Positions 24,811-36,241 of a stretch of DNA of 64,000 nt are shown piece by piece. The translations under genes and the position numbers were made by a program. Position 1 is the first letter of the stretch; the number at the start of each line of letters is the position of its first letter. The DNA comes from Patiria pectinifera. Taxonomy: Eukaryota; Echinodermata; Asteroidea; Valvatida; Asterinidae. The notes beneath the pieces were generated by a model. The model did no database searches, had not been told where the DNA came from, and saw nothing but the letters and a program-made list of their open reading frames with translations. Where the stretch lies: positions 11,615,513 through 11,679,512 of the forward strand of contig CM057147.1 in the NCBI GenBank assembly GCA_029964075.1. The letters are read 5' to 3'.

Positions 24811-24971
24811 TGAATCTGCTGAGGGAATGGACAGCGTGGAAGACCTGACATCTAATCTTATAGACAAGGCCAGGGCCTACTTTAAGACCATTCTTAGTGG
24901 AGGCTCCACCTCGTATTCAGCGGAGGAGAACGCCATGACTAAGCTGCAGCCAGAGAAAGCCGTCAAGCCCA
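24811..24971 (+). CDS. Exon 20: L-like acidic helical segment, unit 6
   Basis: Encodes ESAEGMDSVEDLTSNLIDKA and a lysine-containing tail ending AVKPS. Its position and helical character correspond to L, but the terminal PC cysteine is missing. Phase 2 to phase 1. Confidence 0.82.
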
Positions 24972-25950
24972 GTAAGTTTCATTCTTATTAGTCTGAAAAG
25001 AGTTTTGGTTAGACCTACAAATATTTTTTATAAGCTGGTGTTGGACTCAGATGTCTTAAAGAGGATCTAAATTAACTTGGTGTAAAATTTTGCCATTCAC
25101 TGCTGCAATTTATTAATGGCTCAGCGAGAACCTGGATGCAATAATACAGTCTTGCCTGACATGAAGTTTACGAATTTGAAAATTATATGCCAAGTTGTAT
25201 GCCTGGGAAAATGTATTTGTTTCAGTAGACCAGGCCCGTCGCTATTGAGGCTCCCGACGAGCAACTGATCCCCCTTATGCCTGGAGCTGGCGAAGGGGCT
25301 GCAATAGAGTCCATGCACAGTGAACTCCCATTAAGTCAAATTTGGATAACTCAAATCTCCTTTTATCTCTAAGCAATACTCTCCATACCCCGTCAAGAGA
25401 ATATGATATTATGTGAATAAATACCTCCGTTACTCGAAGTGCCGGTACTGGTACCTCCATTTATCTTCAATTTTTTTCGCTGCCATTGTCATTGGAATCC
25501 AGCCCGTAACCGCAACAAATCCTAGCTTTCCAGTAGGCCTGATTGCTACCGCAGGCCCAATTGTAGCCTGCATGCTGGCAGGCCAATTGCTGGCTCTTTC
25601 GGTAGCCATGTGGCTATGTGGGAAACATTTGCAGATGCGCGTGCAGAAGAGCCTGATCGCTACTGCTGGCCCAGTTGCAGCCGATTCGTCCTCTTACGAT
25701 TATATAGGACCGATCATGTGACTGCAAATCGGAAAACCCCGAGCGTGCTGCGGCAATATCCATAAACAAACGACATAAAATAAAGAATAGTCACACGCAG
25801 TTACACAATTTGAATGGTTTATTGTTACGTTTATTTGTAGAGCAGACGCGTTTAGGTAAGAACAAAATTGTATTTCCGTAAAATGATGATTTGTGACTAA
25901 TAAAATTCACAATCAGAATAAAAAACAGTCTAGCTTTGTCATTGTTACAG

Positions 25951-26070
25951 GGATTGCTGAATCAGGTACAGCAAGCCGTCGCTCCATGGGTCTTCTCATC
26001 TTTGGTGGTGAAGATGAAACTCCAGTTACCAGGAGAAGAAGAAGGGACCTGTCACTCTCAGTGACTACAG
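25951..26070 (+). CDS. Exon 21: linker with second polybasic cluster
   Basis: Encodes IAESGTASRRSMGLLIFGGE, then TPVT, five arginines (26031-26045) and DLSLSVTTG. The arginine run is a second possible proprotein-convertase site about 90 residues after the first. Phase 1 to phase 1. Confidence 0.82.
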
Positions 26071-26412
26071 GTAATGATACAAGATGAATGGAATAATGAG
26101 TGATGAGCAGGAGTCTGTATTCTATGGGGGTTTCTATTAACCCTGTTTGTTTCTGCATTCAATAGGGGGTGTTAAACAATAGAGGACAATAGGGTTCCCA
26201 ATTCCCGAAGGTCCCCAATTTGGCGATTTGCACAAAACATATTGGAGGTCGTCCTAAAAAGTACAAACAAAAGAGGGACAATAGGGGGTCCCCGATTGCA
26301 GGCAAATACACACTTGGGTGCTTGTATAAACACTGCCTTGTGTGCTACCGGAACAATGGGAGGTACCCCACAAGGACATTTTGTGACCTTGTGGGGTACT
26401 AAAGTGGTACCC

Positions 26413-26957
26413 CACAAGTTTTTCACGAAATAGATATATAGATTTTACTAAAAAAAACTAGGAATTTCCAAGGTGGGTTGATCCCTCCCAAGTGAAAAAA
26501 AACATAGAAAAGGGATATTAAGTCTGAATTTCAGCCCAGGAAATTAATTCTGGTTAAAATGTGAGCATTTTGAGATTAGTGCGCGACATTGCAAAATGTT
26601 TGTACACGAGAACAAAGGAAGTACCCCACTTCTATGCTCGTGACCACAAATTCGCTGCCTTGTGGAGACTCACACACAATAGTGAACAAAACATTGTAAA
26701 GGTCTCCACAGGGCAATTTCTATAGATGAATAGGTCTCCACAAGGTTTTCACGAAATAGATATATGGGTTTTACTCAAAAACTAGGAATTTCCAAGGTGT
26801 GTTTATTTGTCGCAGATGGAAGAGTTTTAGAAAAGGGATATTAATTCCAAATTTCAGCCCAGGAAACTTATTCTGGTTAAAATAAGAGCATTTTGAAAAT
26901 TCACTTTCAAAATTGAACACTTTACTACACGGGAACAAAGAAATGTCTCCACAAGGA
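26413..26957. repeat. Direct duplication with period of about 324 bases
   Basis: Two diverged copies (about 26413-26640 and 26737-26957) share TTTTCACGAAATAGATATAT, CTAGGAATTTCCAAGGTG, AGAAAAGGGATATTAA and TTTCAGCCCAGGAAA in order. Motifs CCACAAGG and CACTGCCTTG also recur around them. Confidence 0.8.
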
Positions 26958-27278
26958 TACAAATTTTGGAATTCGTGTAAGGGTTGGTGTGTGTGAACGT
27001 ATAAACACTGCCTTATGGGTTACTGTGTGTGTGGGTGTGCAACTTTATCGTGTAAGTCGAGGACACACACTTGCAACACCATCGATAAATCGAGGGCAAA
27101 AACCGAATCGAGGACTCCTCGGTTTGAAAAATGTATACAAAACCATTGAGAGCTGTTGTGAAAAAGTTAGTAGTACAAACAAAGGAAAAGGGAAGAGGAG
27201 CAAAAGAAAATCCTCGATTTACACAATAAATAAGCATGCTAGTGCGTGCGTGTGTTATGTTTTGGTTAGGTTAACTCA

Positions 27279-27710
27279 TGTCAGCACGATAACTTGAGAA
27301 ATACTTTACTTAGGAATTAGAATTTTGGTTTGTGGGTTGTTTTTGGTAGTCTTATAAACCTATTCCTTTGGGGCTGACAGGTCAAAGGTCAAGGTCACCA
27401 TTTTGCTAAAACAATAGAAATCTTGTCAACGTGGTAACTTGAGAAACACTTTACTTAGGAACTTGGAAATTCGGTTCGTGGGTTGTTCTTGGTAGTCTTT
27501 AAGAAGCCTGTTGCGTTTGGGTCCGACAGGTTAAAGGTCAATGTCACTATTGCTAAAACAATAGAAATGTCAGCACGAATGCTTGAGAAACACTTCACTT
27601 GGGAACTTCTAATTTCGTTTGTTGGTTGATCTTGGTAGTCTTATCAAGCCTAGTGTTTTGGGGACCGAAAGGTCAAAGGTCAAGGTCACTACTGTTAAAA
27701 CAACAGAAAG
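27279..27710. repeat. Three tandem copies of a 145-bp repeat with AGGTCA half-sites
   Basis: Copies start TGTCAGCACG or TGTCAACGTG at 27279, 27424 and 27569. Each ends with a block like AGGTCAAAGGTCAAGGTCAC (27379-27398, a decayed one at 27528-27547, and 27670-27689), followed by AAAACAAYAGAAA. Confidence 0.88.
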
Positions 27711-28158
27711 GGACACTGACTTGTTAAAAACTGCAAGCGTGCCAGGGGGATTGCGCAAACTCACTTGCAGTATTTGTTTACTATTTACTAAGCGTGAATG
27801 CGTAGTAGACTATCGCACTAGTTGCCAGCACGCTAGTCTACTACGCATGCGCTTTAGGAAGCAATCGTGGAACGCCTGAGCATCACTCTAACAGGTTGCA
27901 GCAGCTACATGAAAAGATGGGGCACAAATAACATTTTGCTCTGAGAAAACGTATGCGTAGCTTCATTTGGGTCAGACATAAAGGGCTTTAATAATGATTC
28001 TCCAACCTGAGATGTAGCTGAAGCGAGAAATTAACCTGAAGTGAGAACATAATGAACTTGAAGTTATGTGTCACATCTGCTTGGTTACAGGTACAATTCC
28101 ACTCATGTCAGCACTTTTAATGATGTACAGTCCAAGTGGTTTGCTTGTTTTCTTTCAG

Positions 28159-28248
28159 GAGGAGCTAGTTTGTTTGATCTAAGTCTTAGTCCTGGCGCTG
28201 ACTCGGGCACGTGGCAGGGAGATGTCATTATTGGGGGAGGATTGACAC
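28159..28248 (+). CDS. Exon 22: glycine-rich linker
   Basis: A 90-base exon encoding GGASLFDLSLSPGADSGTW and DVIIGGGLT. No known motif. Acceptor CTTTCAG, donor C|GTATGT, phase 1 to phase 1. Confidence 0.76.
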
Positions 28249-29082
28249 GTATGTACATTTCACATTTCATACCAAAATAAGATTTTCCCTCCACAAAAAA
28301 TATTTCCAGAGACTTTTGTTGCCAAAACATGTTCTTGTAAATGCATTAAAAGGTCAATGTTTTTCCCATATTGTCATTTGTCAAACGTCACATGAGTCAT
28401 TTCTCATTAAAACCAGTCCTGGCACTCATTTCTTATACAGATTTTTTTCAGTATAATTATTTCAAATTATTCAGTATTCAAGGTTATATATAACATTTGC
28501 AAACATAAAAAAAACCCAAATAATTATAAAATACGTTACTTGACTGTGAGTGAATAATAGTCTCAAGCATCCTGTAAAATCATGGCACCTTGCGTGGTCA
28601 TTTTCAAGAAAAGTGGAATGTTTCTATCAATTTCCAAATATGGTTTGGCGACCATCTATGGAAAGAAACTGACTTTTTTTTACAAATACTGCCCCCAAAT
28701 TACCAAATTTAGTAGTAATCGGCTACACTTTCGTGAACGGGTAAAAGCCAACTAGTGTGGTTCCCTGACCAGAAGGTCAGAGAACCAGACTTCAAGAACA
28801 AAAAATATTCTTTTTCTTGATTTTCCAGCATCTATGAGCACAATTTTCTAAACACGTCAGTGTTATTTGCTATAAAATATTAACCTAAGATCCATCTTTT
28901 TCTAAAAAGTTAATGATGTATAGTACCGTTAAAGTGCAGGTTATACATTGAAACGTCTTGTGATAATATGAAACGGATACGGGATATAGATTGTGAGGAG
29001 TTTTTCATATCCTTGGTGGTAGCGGCTTTTACCGATCCTACGGAATTGGGTTTAATTTTATTGATCCACTGACCTCCAACAG
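28249..29082. other. Intron 22, one short hairpin
   Basis: Mostly plain AT-rich intron. At about 28757-28785, GGTTCCCTGACC and GGTCAGAGAACC form a compact stem with a four-base loop. Confidence 0.5.
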
Positions 29083-29222
29083 AGAAAGGTTTGGATGCTC
29101 TTGGTGGACGTATTGCCAACATGACCATAGGGGAGTTAGAAGCAATGCTGGATCTTCAGAATATCGACCCATTGACTGTGGTTCAGTTGATGAAGGAACT
29201 ACGTGCTCTCTTCAGAACCTTT
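29083..29222 (+). CDS. Exon 23: L-like helical segment
   Basis: Encodes KGLDALGGRIANMTIGELEA and a leucine-rich helix. LGGRI-x-N resembles ELGGRIGN of the unit-1 L segment, suggesting the region after unit 6 began as another L copy. Sequon NMT. Phase 1 to phase 0. Confidence 0.83.
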
Positions 29223-29510
29223 GTAAGTTAAAGTTCAAGTCTCTTCTAATCTACTTTCCGTAAACTGCAGACTTGTTCATTGGATAACACTTTCATTTGT
29301 AATTTTGGTTTGCTTGTGCCTAACAGAGAATCTTAATTCAAAGGATGTATGCAAGCACAAAAAGCCATAATTCCTTGCTAACCTGCGAAATACACTAACA
29401 GTTGGCACGGAACATTTTGCCGTTGTGAGCTTTGATTCTTTGCTAATGGTAACAGGGCCAGCAATTTGAGACCCTTCATTTGCAATCATATATTTTTTTT
29501 TGATTGGAAG

Positions 29511-29673
29511 ATTGAGGAGTTCATCGATGTTATCCTCAACGGCAAGGCAGATGACAACTTTAAGCAGTTTGATGTCATCCTGAGTGGGACGATTCATTTC
29601 CCGAGAAAACATGCCACGTTTTTAAAAGCGAGCTGGGGCATGCCGGTCGGTGGATTTATCTACCTAGAATTTA
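29511..29673 (+). CDS. Exon 24: start of beta-rich unassigned segment
   Basis: Encodes IEEFIDVILNGKADDNFKQF followed by alternating hydrophobic strands ending GGFIYLEF. Phase 0 to phase 1. No family recognised. Confidence 0.82.
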
Positions 29674-30065
29674 GTAAGTACCATCATGAAGCGTGCTTAG
29701 TTTAGAAATATGATTTAACATAAATTAACTAATTGCTCCAACTTTTAATTTTGAAAAAAACATAGATAGTCAACTAGCAAAAAACTGGTCTCGTTACCTG
29801 ACAAACAGGGATACTTATTGTGAAGTGCTTTGAGACCTTTGGTATAAAACGCTTTTTCATAAGCACCGCATTATCATTGCTTTTTCGCTTGAAAACGGAA
29901 AAGCATTGTTTCTGTTCTGATTTTAAAAAATCTTTTTAGCTGTTTCGGTGTACACACCTCAACAGCTCCTGTTTTTGTAATTTTTACTCTTCCCCCCCCC
30001 CCCACACTTTTTTTCCCATAGGAAGCGTGTTTTCGTTCTAAAGGTCACTTTTGGACTTTTTTCAA

Positions 30066-30680
30066 GCCTATCGACTTCAAACCTGGCACACACTTAGACC
30101 ACCATCTGAAGACGTATGCCGAATCATGACGTCATCATGACGTCATCACGTGTTACGTGACGTCATCCTAAAAGTGCATATTTTAAGGTCCTTTATCTAC
30201 AGAACCGGATGTACGATTGGGTTCAGACTCGGTATGCAGGTATTCCAGGACGTTGTATAGACATAAATTGCAGTGACGCTACAATGATGTCATCATGTGA
30301 TTTTATATAAATTATTTATTTTTTGACCTTTTAGCCAATCCCATCAACGGAACGTGGTAAAGTTAAAATTCTTTTTGTAAAAGGTTTGTTAGGTCATAGA
30401 TAGATGCACAAAATTTCTTAAAATGTGTGACGTCATCATGACGTCATCAAAAACGTTATTTTTTGATTCCATAGTAGGGTATGTTTGATCGTTATGAAAC
30501 TGGTGGGAGGGTAGGTATTGATAAAAACATTCAAATTCTGAAGTGACGTCATCATCACGTCATCATCTGATTTTTTATTATTATTTAAAATTTGAATAGT
30601 TTCTTCTAATTACCAAAAATTACATAAAATACGATCCGATCGACTTCAAACCTGGCACACACTTAGACAACCATATAGAA
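30066..30680. repeat. GACGTCAT-rich repeat with flanking direct repeats
   Basis: CGACTTCAAACCTGGCACAC begins two roughly 35-base direct repeats near 30072 and 30641. Between them lie many copies of TGACGTCATCATGACGTCAT-type palindromes. The same family appears at 37139-37170, 37428, 37690 and 37808 in intron 30. Confidence 0.75.
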
Positions 30681-30746
30681 GTTATTGGTAGAAGTGCTAT
30701 AATATTTGTCTCATACTATTGATGTTTCTTTTCCTTCTTGTATCAG

Positions 30747-30817
30747 CCATTGAAGCAGGAGGATTCTTTGACATGGAGATACCAGTGTCTGTTGGCCTCG
30801 TGTCCATGAAAGCACAG
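30747..30817 (+). CDS. Exon 25: beta-rich segment
   Basis: A 71-base exon encoding IEAGGFFDMEIPVSVGLVSM followed by KAQ, strongly alternating hydrophobic and polar. Acceptor TATCAG, donor CAG|GTAGTA, phase 1 to phase 0. Confidence 0.77.
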
Positions 30818-31438
30818 GTAGTATTAGAAAATTGAGACTATTTCATTCCCAGTACATTATTGCAAAGGTCTTGTCGTTATATAGATTCAAATTACATTTG
30901 AAAAAAATGAAAAAAATAAACAAACAAAAATAAGAGATATACATCCTCCTTAACCGTCCTGATTTCAGGGTTTTTTTTCAAAATGGTGATTATCATAACT
31001 TTTTCCTTTATTCCCCTACACGACAGGCAAGAATAGGTTGATAGAATATTCTGTTTTTATTTCTCAGTGGCGGCATGAAAGCTGAGCGCAGCCAGCGCTG
31101 TAAAAACGTTTCTTTTATCGGAGACTCTAATTACAACATGTCTTCTCTTTCTGGTGGCTAACACAAAAACTGAACCATTCTAATCTAAACCACAGGATGT
31201 TGGCTAGTGCCTCACATTACCAACCACTTTTTTGTGTCTTATAGGAGTATATTTATATGCCTTTATCTAGCCTACACTTTTACAGACCCAAGACCGTGTA
31301 CAGTGTAGCGTGTACTATAGTAGCATGCTGAGTATATTAACAAGTTCTATGTAATTGCTTTAGAGATATCCAGGAGCAATTTTACTTTGACACAAAGAAG
31401 ATAATTTGAAATGTTGTATATCCTTATACTTTCTATAG

Positions 31439-31593
31439 GCTGGCATAACACCTATGGTAGGTGCATATGCACGTGCTAGCGTTTCTATTGGATTCATCCT
31501 GCATGGTGAGTTGGAACTGACTGCCTATATTCTACACACTAGCTTCCCGACTGTAGCTGAGATTCTCTTCTCCAAGTTCCCACTGGATGTTGG
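31439..31593 (+). CDS. Exon 26: beta-rich segment
   Basis: Encodes AGITPMVGAYARASVSIGFI, then further strands and a short helix ending FPLDVG. Cysteine-free, unlike the A-B-L modules. Phase 0 to phase 2. Confidence 0.82.
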
Positions 31594-31864
31594 GTAAGTG
31601 GAGTGGGAATTGGCAATTTAAGTATCCTGCAAAACCATGGGAAATTCAAATAATTATTTTATTACACCTGTCACACCCCAAGATAAAATTTAATGTTTAT
31701 GGGGTTTGACGAAAAACCAGGGGTAAAAGGGGACAGTTTTGGAGTTTGACATAATCCTCACTGAAGAGCAATGACACCTTTTCAGGAATATTATTTAAAA
31801 ATTAAACACAGAAAACAGAAAAAAATGAGAACTTAATACCCTTCTTTCCTTAACACAATATCAG

Positions 31865-32072
31865 GTTAAAGTTGGATATTGAAATGATTCCTCTGATCAT
31901 TCGGCTGAGAGGTTTGGTGACGTTGAAGATCCCTTTCTTTGGAAGAAAAACTCTGTTCAAGATGGACATATGGCGCTACGAATCTCCTGCTATACACAGT
32001 AATATATTTGCTATTCACACCAAGGAGCCTGATACATCACCTCCGGAGATTGAAGCATACTCAACACCAGTG
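31865..32072 (+). CDS. Exon 27: end of beta-rich segment and first TPP-type linker
   Basis: Encodes LKLDIEMIPLIIRLRGLV and a KIPFFGRKT motif, ending DTSPPEIEAYSTPV. The SPP motif resembles the start of each later fibronectin-like module. Phase 2 to phase 0. Confidence 0.82.
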
Positions 32073-33490
32073 GTAATCAGTTATTACATGTACATCCGTG
32101 CTATTTTTTTGGTCATCCCTGACCTTTGGCAACTTTAAACTTTGATCTTTGTATTCTCTTTCAAAAGTTGTAGTCAAGTCCTGGAATGTCAATTAGAAAT
32201 CAATCACAAGTCATTTGGTATCACGTAAAGTTTTATTCAAGGGAAATTTGGCAGATGTATTCCCTTTTAAATTATGGCCCTACTTGTGATTTGACTTGTG
32301 ACTGACTTGTGATGGACCCAGCTCAAATACAAGTCTGGAAGAGCCTTTATCCAATGATATCCTCGCTAGAAGAGATTGTAATGAGTCAACCCTTTAGTCG
32401 CTGATGCATCCAAATCATCCAGTCTAATAACTCCCTGTAGTGCCCCAAACTGCCACAGCACTCTGTGGTTGTATGGATTCATCAGTCGATAAAACACAAT
32501 TTAATACAATGTTGTGCAGTTTACTAATGGGTTACAATAAACATGCTTACACGTACACAGAATTATATGGGAACATCAGGCATTCCCAGACTGTTTCCAT
32601 GTTTTGTTTGTTCCGGTTTGTACATCGGTGGCTCTTTTGAAACATTGTAACTGTTCCTGGTTTTTATCTGATTCTCCTTCAAAAGATAACGTGTTTGTTC
32701 CGGTATCATTTTTTGAAGCTTTGCGTGAGTAATTACATTCAAAGTAATTCAAAGTAAACGTTCGAAGTAATTCCAATTATTTACAGGGATGTAAGTCCTC
32801 CTGCAGTGGACCTGTATCAGGATACGCGGCATCTTGAAAATAATAGTGAAGCAAATAACTCAAAATAAAAAACATGGCGGTAAATGGATGGATACCTCAA
32901 ATTCTCTCGAAACATCAATCCAATTCAATTTCAACTCAATTCAATTCAAATCAATTTATTTTTAACCATCATGATTATAAACATGAAATTTCTTCATCCA
33001 GTGTGTTAAAAACAGTTTATTTTCCGTTTTCTAGGTAGGTCATGTCTCATTGTGTTTTGAAGAAGGATCTTAGAATATAAAGGCCTCAAGCAGTGGCCGA
33101 ACTGAAGTCTCCGTGTAGTACTCACTAGTAGTTAATGCTGCAGCACCGCCCTCAAACTTCAGACTTTCTGTTTTCACATTTCCATCCATGGAGTTTATTT
33201 GGTAGGAACTACTTACATTTCAAGGCTATCCGTGAATTGTCATTCGCAAAGGACTTGTCGTTTCCCAGAAATAATGAATAGGAACTGGAACCTGATGCGA
33301 ACATGAAGACATTTCTCAATGGTTGAGTACTGTACCCCAACTCGTTTACATGCAAAATGATACGGGCCTTCGAAACACCCGTCTATTAGTTGAACTGATT
33401 TGTAGTCTACTTACACGGAAACTTCAGTTTGGCCGCTGTTTTAGGCTTTATATTATAATATGCAATAAGACATGACCTACATATGGGTCA

Positions 33491-33667
33491 TTCTATAAAT
33501 TCAGGGTTCAAAGTGTGACATTTTTCCTGTCCCTGTTACCTTGGTACTTTGTAATTTGCCATTCAAGTATCATCAAGTATCTGCATTGAGGAGTGAATTA
33601 AAATCATAAATCATAGATGTCAGATGTAACAGGGACAGGAACAAAAGTGGACCCCGAATTTATAGAA
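33491..33667. mobile_element. Small foldback MITE
   Basis: TTCTATAAATTC (33491-33502) and GAATTTATAGAA (33656-33667) form perfect inverted ends. Inside, CCTGTCCCTGTTAC and GTAACAGGGACAGG form a second inverted pair, so most of the 177 bases could fold back. Confidence 0.75.
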
Positions 33668-33986
33668 AGAATTCACATTGATGTTTCGAATGAATTTGAG
33701 CTACCATCCATTTATAAGATTGTCAATCTGCTGTAACTTGGCGAGAGTCATTCTTTCACTACAAACTTTATTAATGCCACCATGTGTGTTTGCTTTATTT
33801 ACTTCTCCTTGATTTTCAAGCTCGCGAACCCTGATAAAGGTCTATTATTTGTGAGTATATGTATATCTGTAAAAATGTCAGAGTCCACTCACATCTCTGT
33901 ATTTAGTTTTTCCTCTCGAAACTCATTCTTCTTTTTCTTTATAGCAAAACTCAGTAAAGTTGTTTTAACATTTTTGTCCCATGAAG

Positions 33987-34208
33987 GACGCCTCTGGATC
34001 CACTAGGTGGAGTGCAGCAGGCACAAACTTGTGTGGTGTTGAGCAGGTTCCTGGACTAGACTACACAGAGCCAGCCTTCCAGCTGGAGATGGTAGCAGCT
34101 GATGACAAGAGCTTGGTGACGTTCTTCTATCAGGTTGGGACAGCACCTGGAGGAAGTGATGTGGTCTCTAAGACAGAGTTTGGTGGACCCTCAGCTATCA
34201 TTTCACAA
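33987..34208 (+). CDS. Exon 28: fibronectin-III-like module 1, first half
   Basis: Encodes a strand-rich segment ending FYQVGTAPGGSDVVSKTEF, the first appearance of the VGTxPGGxDV motif that recurs through part 3. Exactly 74 codons, phase 0 to phase 0. Confidence 0.85.
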
Positions 34209-34433
34209 GTAAGAACTACCGTAGGTCAAGGGAAAGTTTGTGCCCAAGGTCTTAAATCTTGATTTAGTGAGGGAGAAATGTCTGGGATTTTTTAGTAATG
34301 GACCTGTGTAAGAAAATGTTGTTTTTAGATCATTTGCGATTTGTCAACTTATTCAATATTTGTCATCTACTTAATTTTATAGTCTGGATTGTAATAAAAA
34401 TACACTTTCGCCTCAACTACATTCAATATTTGG

Positions 34434-34750
34434 TGGCATGGGCGGCTATTGCGTAGGGCGCGCTCCCCTCTTACCACTGTGGCCATGGTTCGATTCCCGA
34501 CTGCGGACCATATTGAGTAGAGTTGTGCGTTGGTTCTCACCTGTGCCACGAGGGTTTTCTTCGGGCCCTCCAGTTTTCCTCCCTCCGGAAAATTCAAACA
34601 CTTTCAATCTTAGGCTGTGCTCTGTGTTCATATATATGGGTCGATGTGGCCGGCAGCCATAGGCGCCTTTACATGACTCCGGCTCGATCACGTTGTAGCC
34701 ACGTCCTTTGCAATTAAGCTTCTCAGCTGCGAGTAAGAATGATTAATTAT
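34434..34750 (+). repeat. tRNA-derived SINE
   Basis: GGCGGCTATTGCGTAGGGCG and the B-box-like GGTTCGATTCCCG start an element with a body containing GGCCGGCAGCCATAGGCGCC and an ATTATTACTATTA tail. No complete tRNA fold. Confidence 0.65.
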
Positions 34751-34949
34751 TACTATTAATTTGTCATCTGCTCAATTTTGTAGAATAGAGTGTAAAGTAC
34801 ATGTAGCACACTTCATGAATAAAAGTTGTATTATTCATCAGATGGAATTTGTGTAGGAGTGGTTTAAATTTAATATTAGGTTTTGCCCTTCAACGATGTA
34901 TTTCTATAAACACTGTATTAATTCTCAGTGTTGTCCCAAGTGATTGTGA

Positions 34950-35030
34950 GAAAAAAAAATCACTTGGCTGGGAGTCGAACCCACGACCTGCTGCTTACTA
35001 GTGCAGACGTCTTACCACAACCAAACTATT
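34950..35030 (-). repeat. Antisense tRNA-like SINE head
   Basis: GGGAGTCGAACCCACGACCT is the reverse of a B box and 3' arm. The sequence GTGCAGACGTCTTACCAC resembles a tRNA anticodon arm in reverse. A similar block occurs at 42860-42985. A decayed tRNA pseudogene is also possible. Confidence 0.5.
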
Positions 35031-35940
35031 TATAAGATATTAATTTGTACCGAAATGATGTAAATTCATTATTACATTTTGCTCTTCACCAATGCATTTG
35101 TGTTGTCCCGAATGATTCTGAGAAAAAAATATTATATTTGAAAACTTACTAAAAATGCCTCTAAAACACACTTAAACGTCAAAAAACGCTCATAAGTATT
35201 GTGAAGAATTACCAAAGAAATAAGTGAAGAACTACCAATCCAACATCAATCCCCATAAAATACTGAGTCAAAGATGATGACCAAAAACATTTCAACTTAT
35301 TAATTCCTATAAAAACTTGAATCCTATTCTGAATTTTTTTTTTGTTTATTTTACACGATTTTATTGCTCGTATTTATAATGAAAGCACAGGATGTTTTCT
35401 ACCGGCAATACTGTGTGTGTGCATGTTGTTTGACAGGTGAACATGCATGAAAGTGCATACTGATATCATGTACTACGAACAGTGTTGGCAAATATAATAT
35501 CCAGGTACATGGGTTGACTATTCCTCCTATTTGAGTCGTTTAAGTTAATTTGTTAATGAAATTAATGAAAGCCCATTATTGGCTTCAAGAGACACATGCT
35601 TGTGATATTCCCCCGATTTTAAGGGCTACATGTACCTTGGAGCAATGACGGCAGTCAAAATCACTAGAACAAATGACAGCTATGCCATAAAATATTTGCT
35701 GGACACTGTTGTGTTTCCTATGGCAATTTTCTATTGTGTTATATTGCCCTCTGTACTTCACAGTATGAAAGAAAAAAAATGAAAGTAAGAAAGAGTATAA
35801 AATTAACTCGAACAATTGTCAATTGTTTAGTCCTTATTGCCGTTTTGTTTATAGTGTTTACTAACACAGCTTAAACGTGTATAGTTTTAGGGACATTCAG
35901 ATTTTAACCTTTCCTTGAATGATTTTGTTTCTGTCCATAG

Positions 35941-36241
35941 ATTCTTCTAGGAGGACATCCTCTTTACTTCACTGTTTATGCCATGAACAACGGTGGAGGC
36001 ACTTCCACAGCTACCTGCAGCCTGCCGACCTTTGACATCACCCTGCCAATGGGTCGCATATCCCCAGACTTCACCTCCACCAGTCACCCGTACATTCTCC
36101 GCGCATCAGCCGTGGTGTATGATGACTCCGTTATCTTGATGCAGAAGGAAGGGGTCGGGTTCGGCCCTGAAATCTGGGGCGATCAGATTGTATCATGGAA
36201 TACCATAAATATCACTGAGAGGCCGAACCTTGGCGATTCAA
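35941..36241 (+). CDS. Exon 29: module 1 second half and start of module 2
   Basis: HPLYFTVYAMNNGGGTST is the YxxTVxAxN strand of a fibronectin-III-like fold. FDITLPMGRISP replaces VDxTPPxxG. Module 2 then begins with a tryptophan-containing strand and sequon NIT. Phase 0 to phase 1. Confidence 0.86.

Larger units (their letters stand above)
26071..28158. other. Intron 21, repeats
   Basis: Holds a duplicated 220-base segment (26413-26957) and a three-copy 145-base repeat (27279-27710), described separately. The rest shows no exon motif. Confidence 0.6.

Noticed and set aside
25413-25721. Open frame of about 100 codons with hydrophobic stretches
   Set aside because: It lies within intron 20 between in-phase exons. 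Its hydrophobicity comes from an imperfect internal direct repeat (GCCTGATYGCTACYGC), and there is no splice support.
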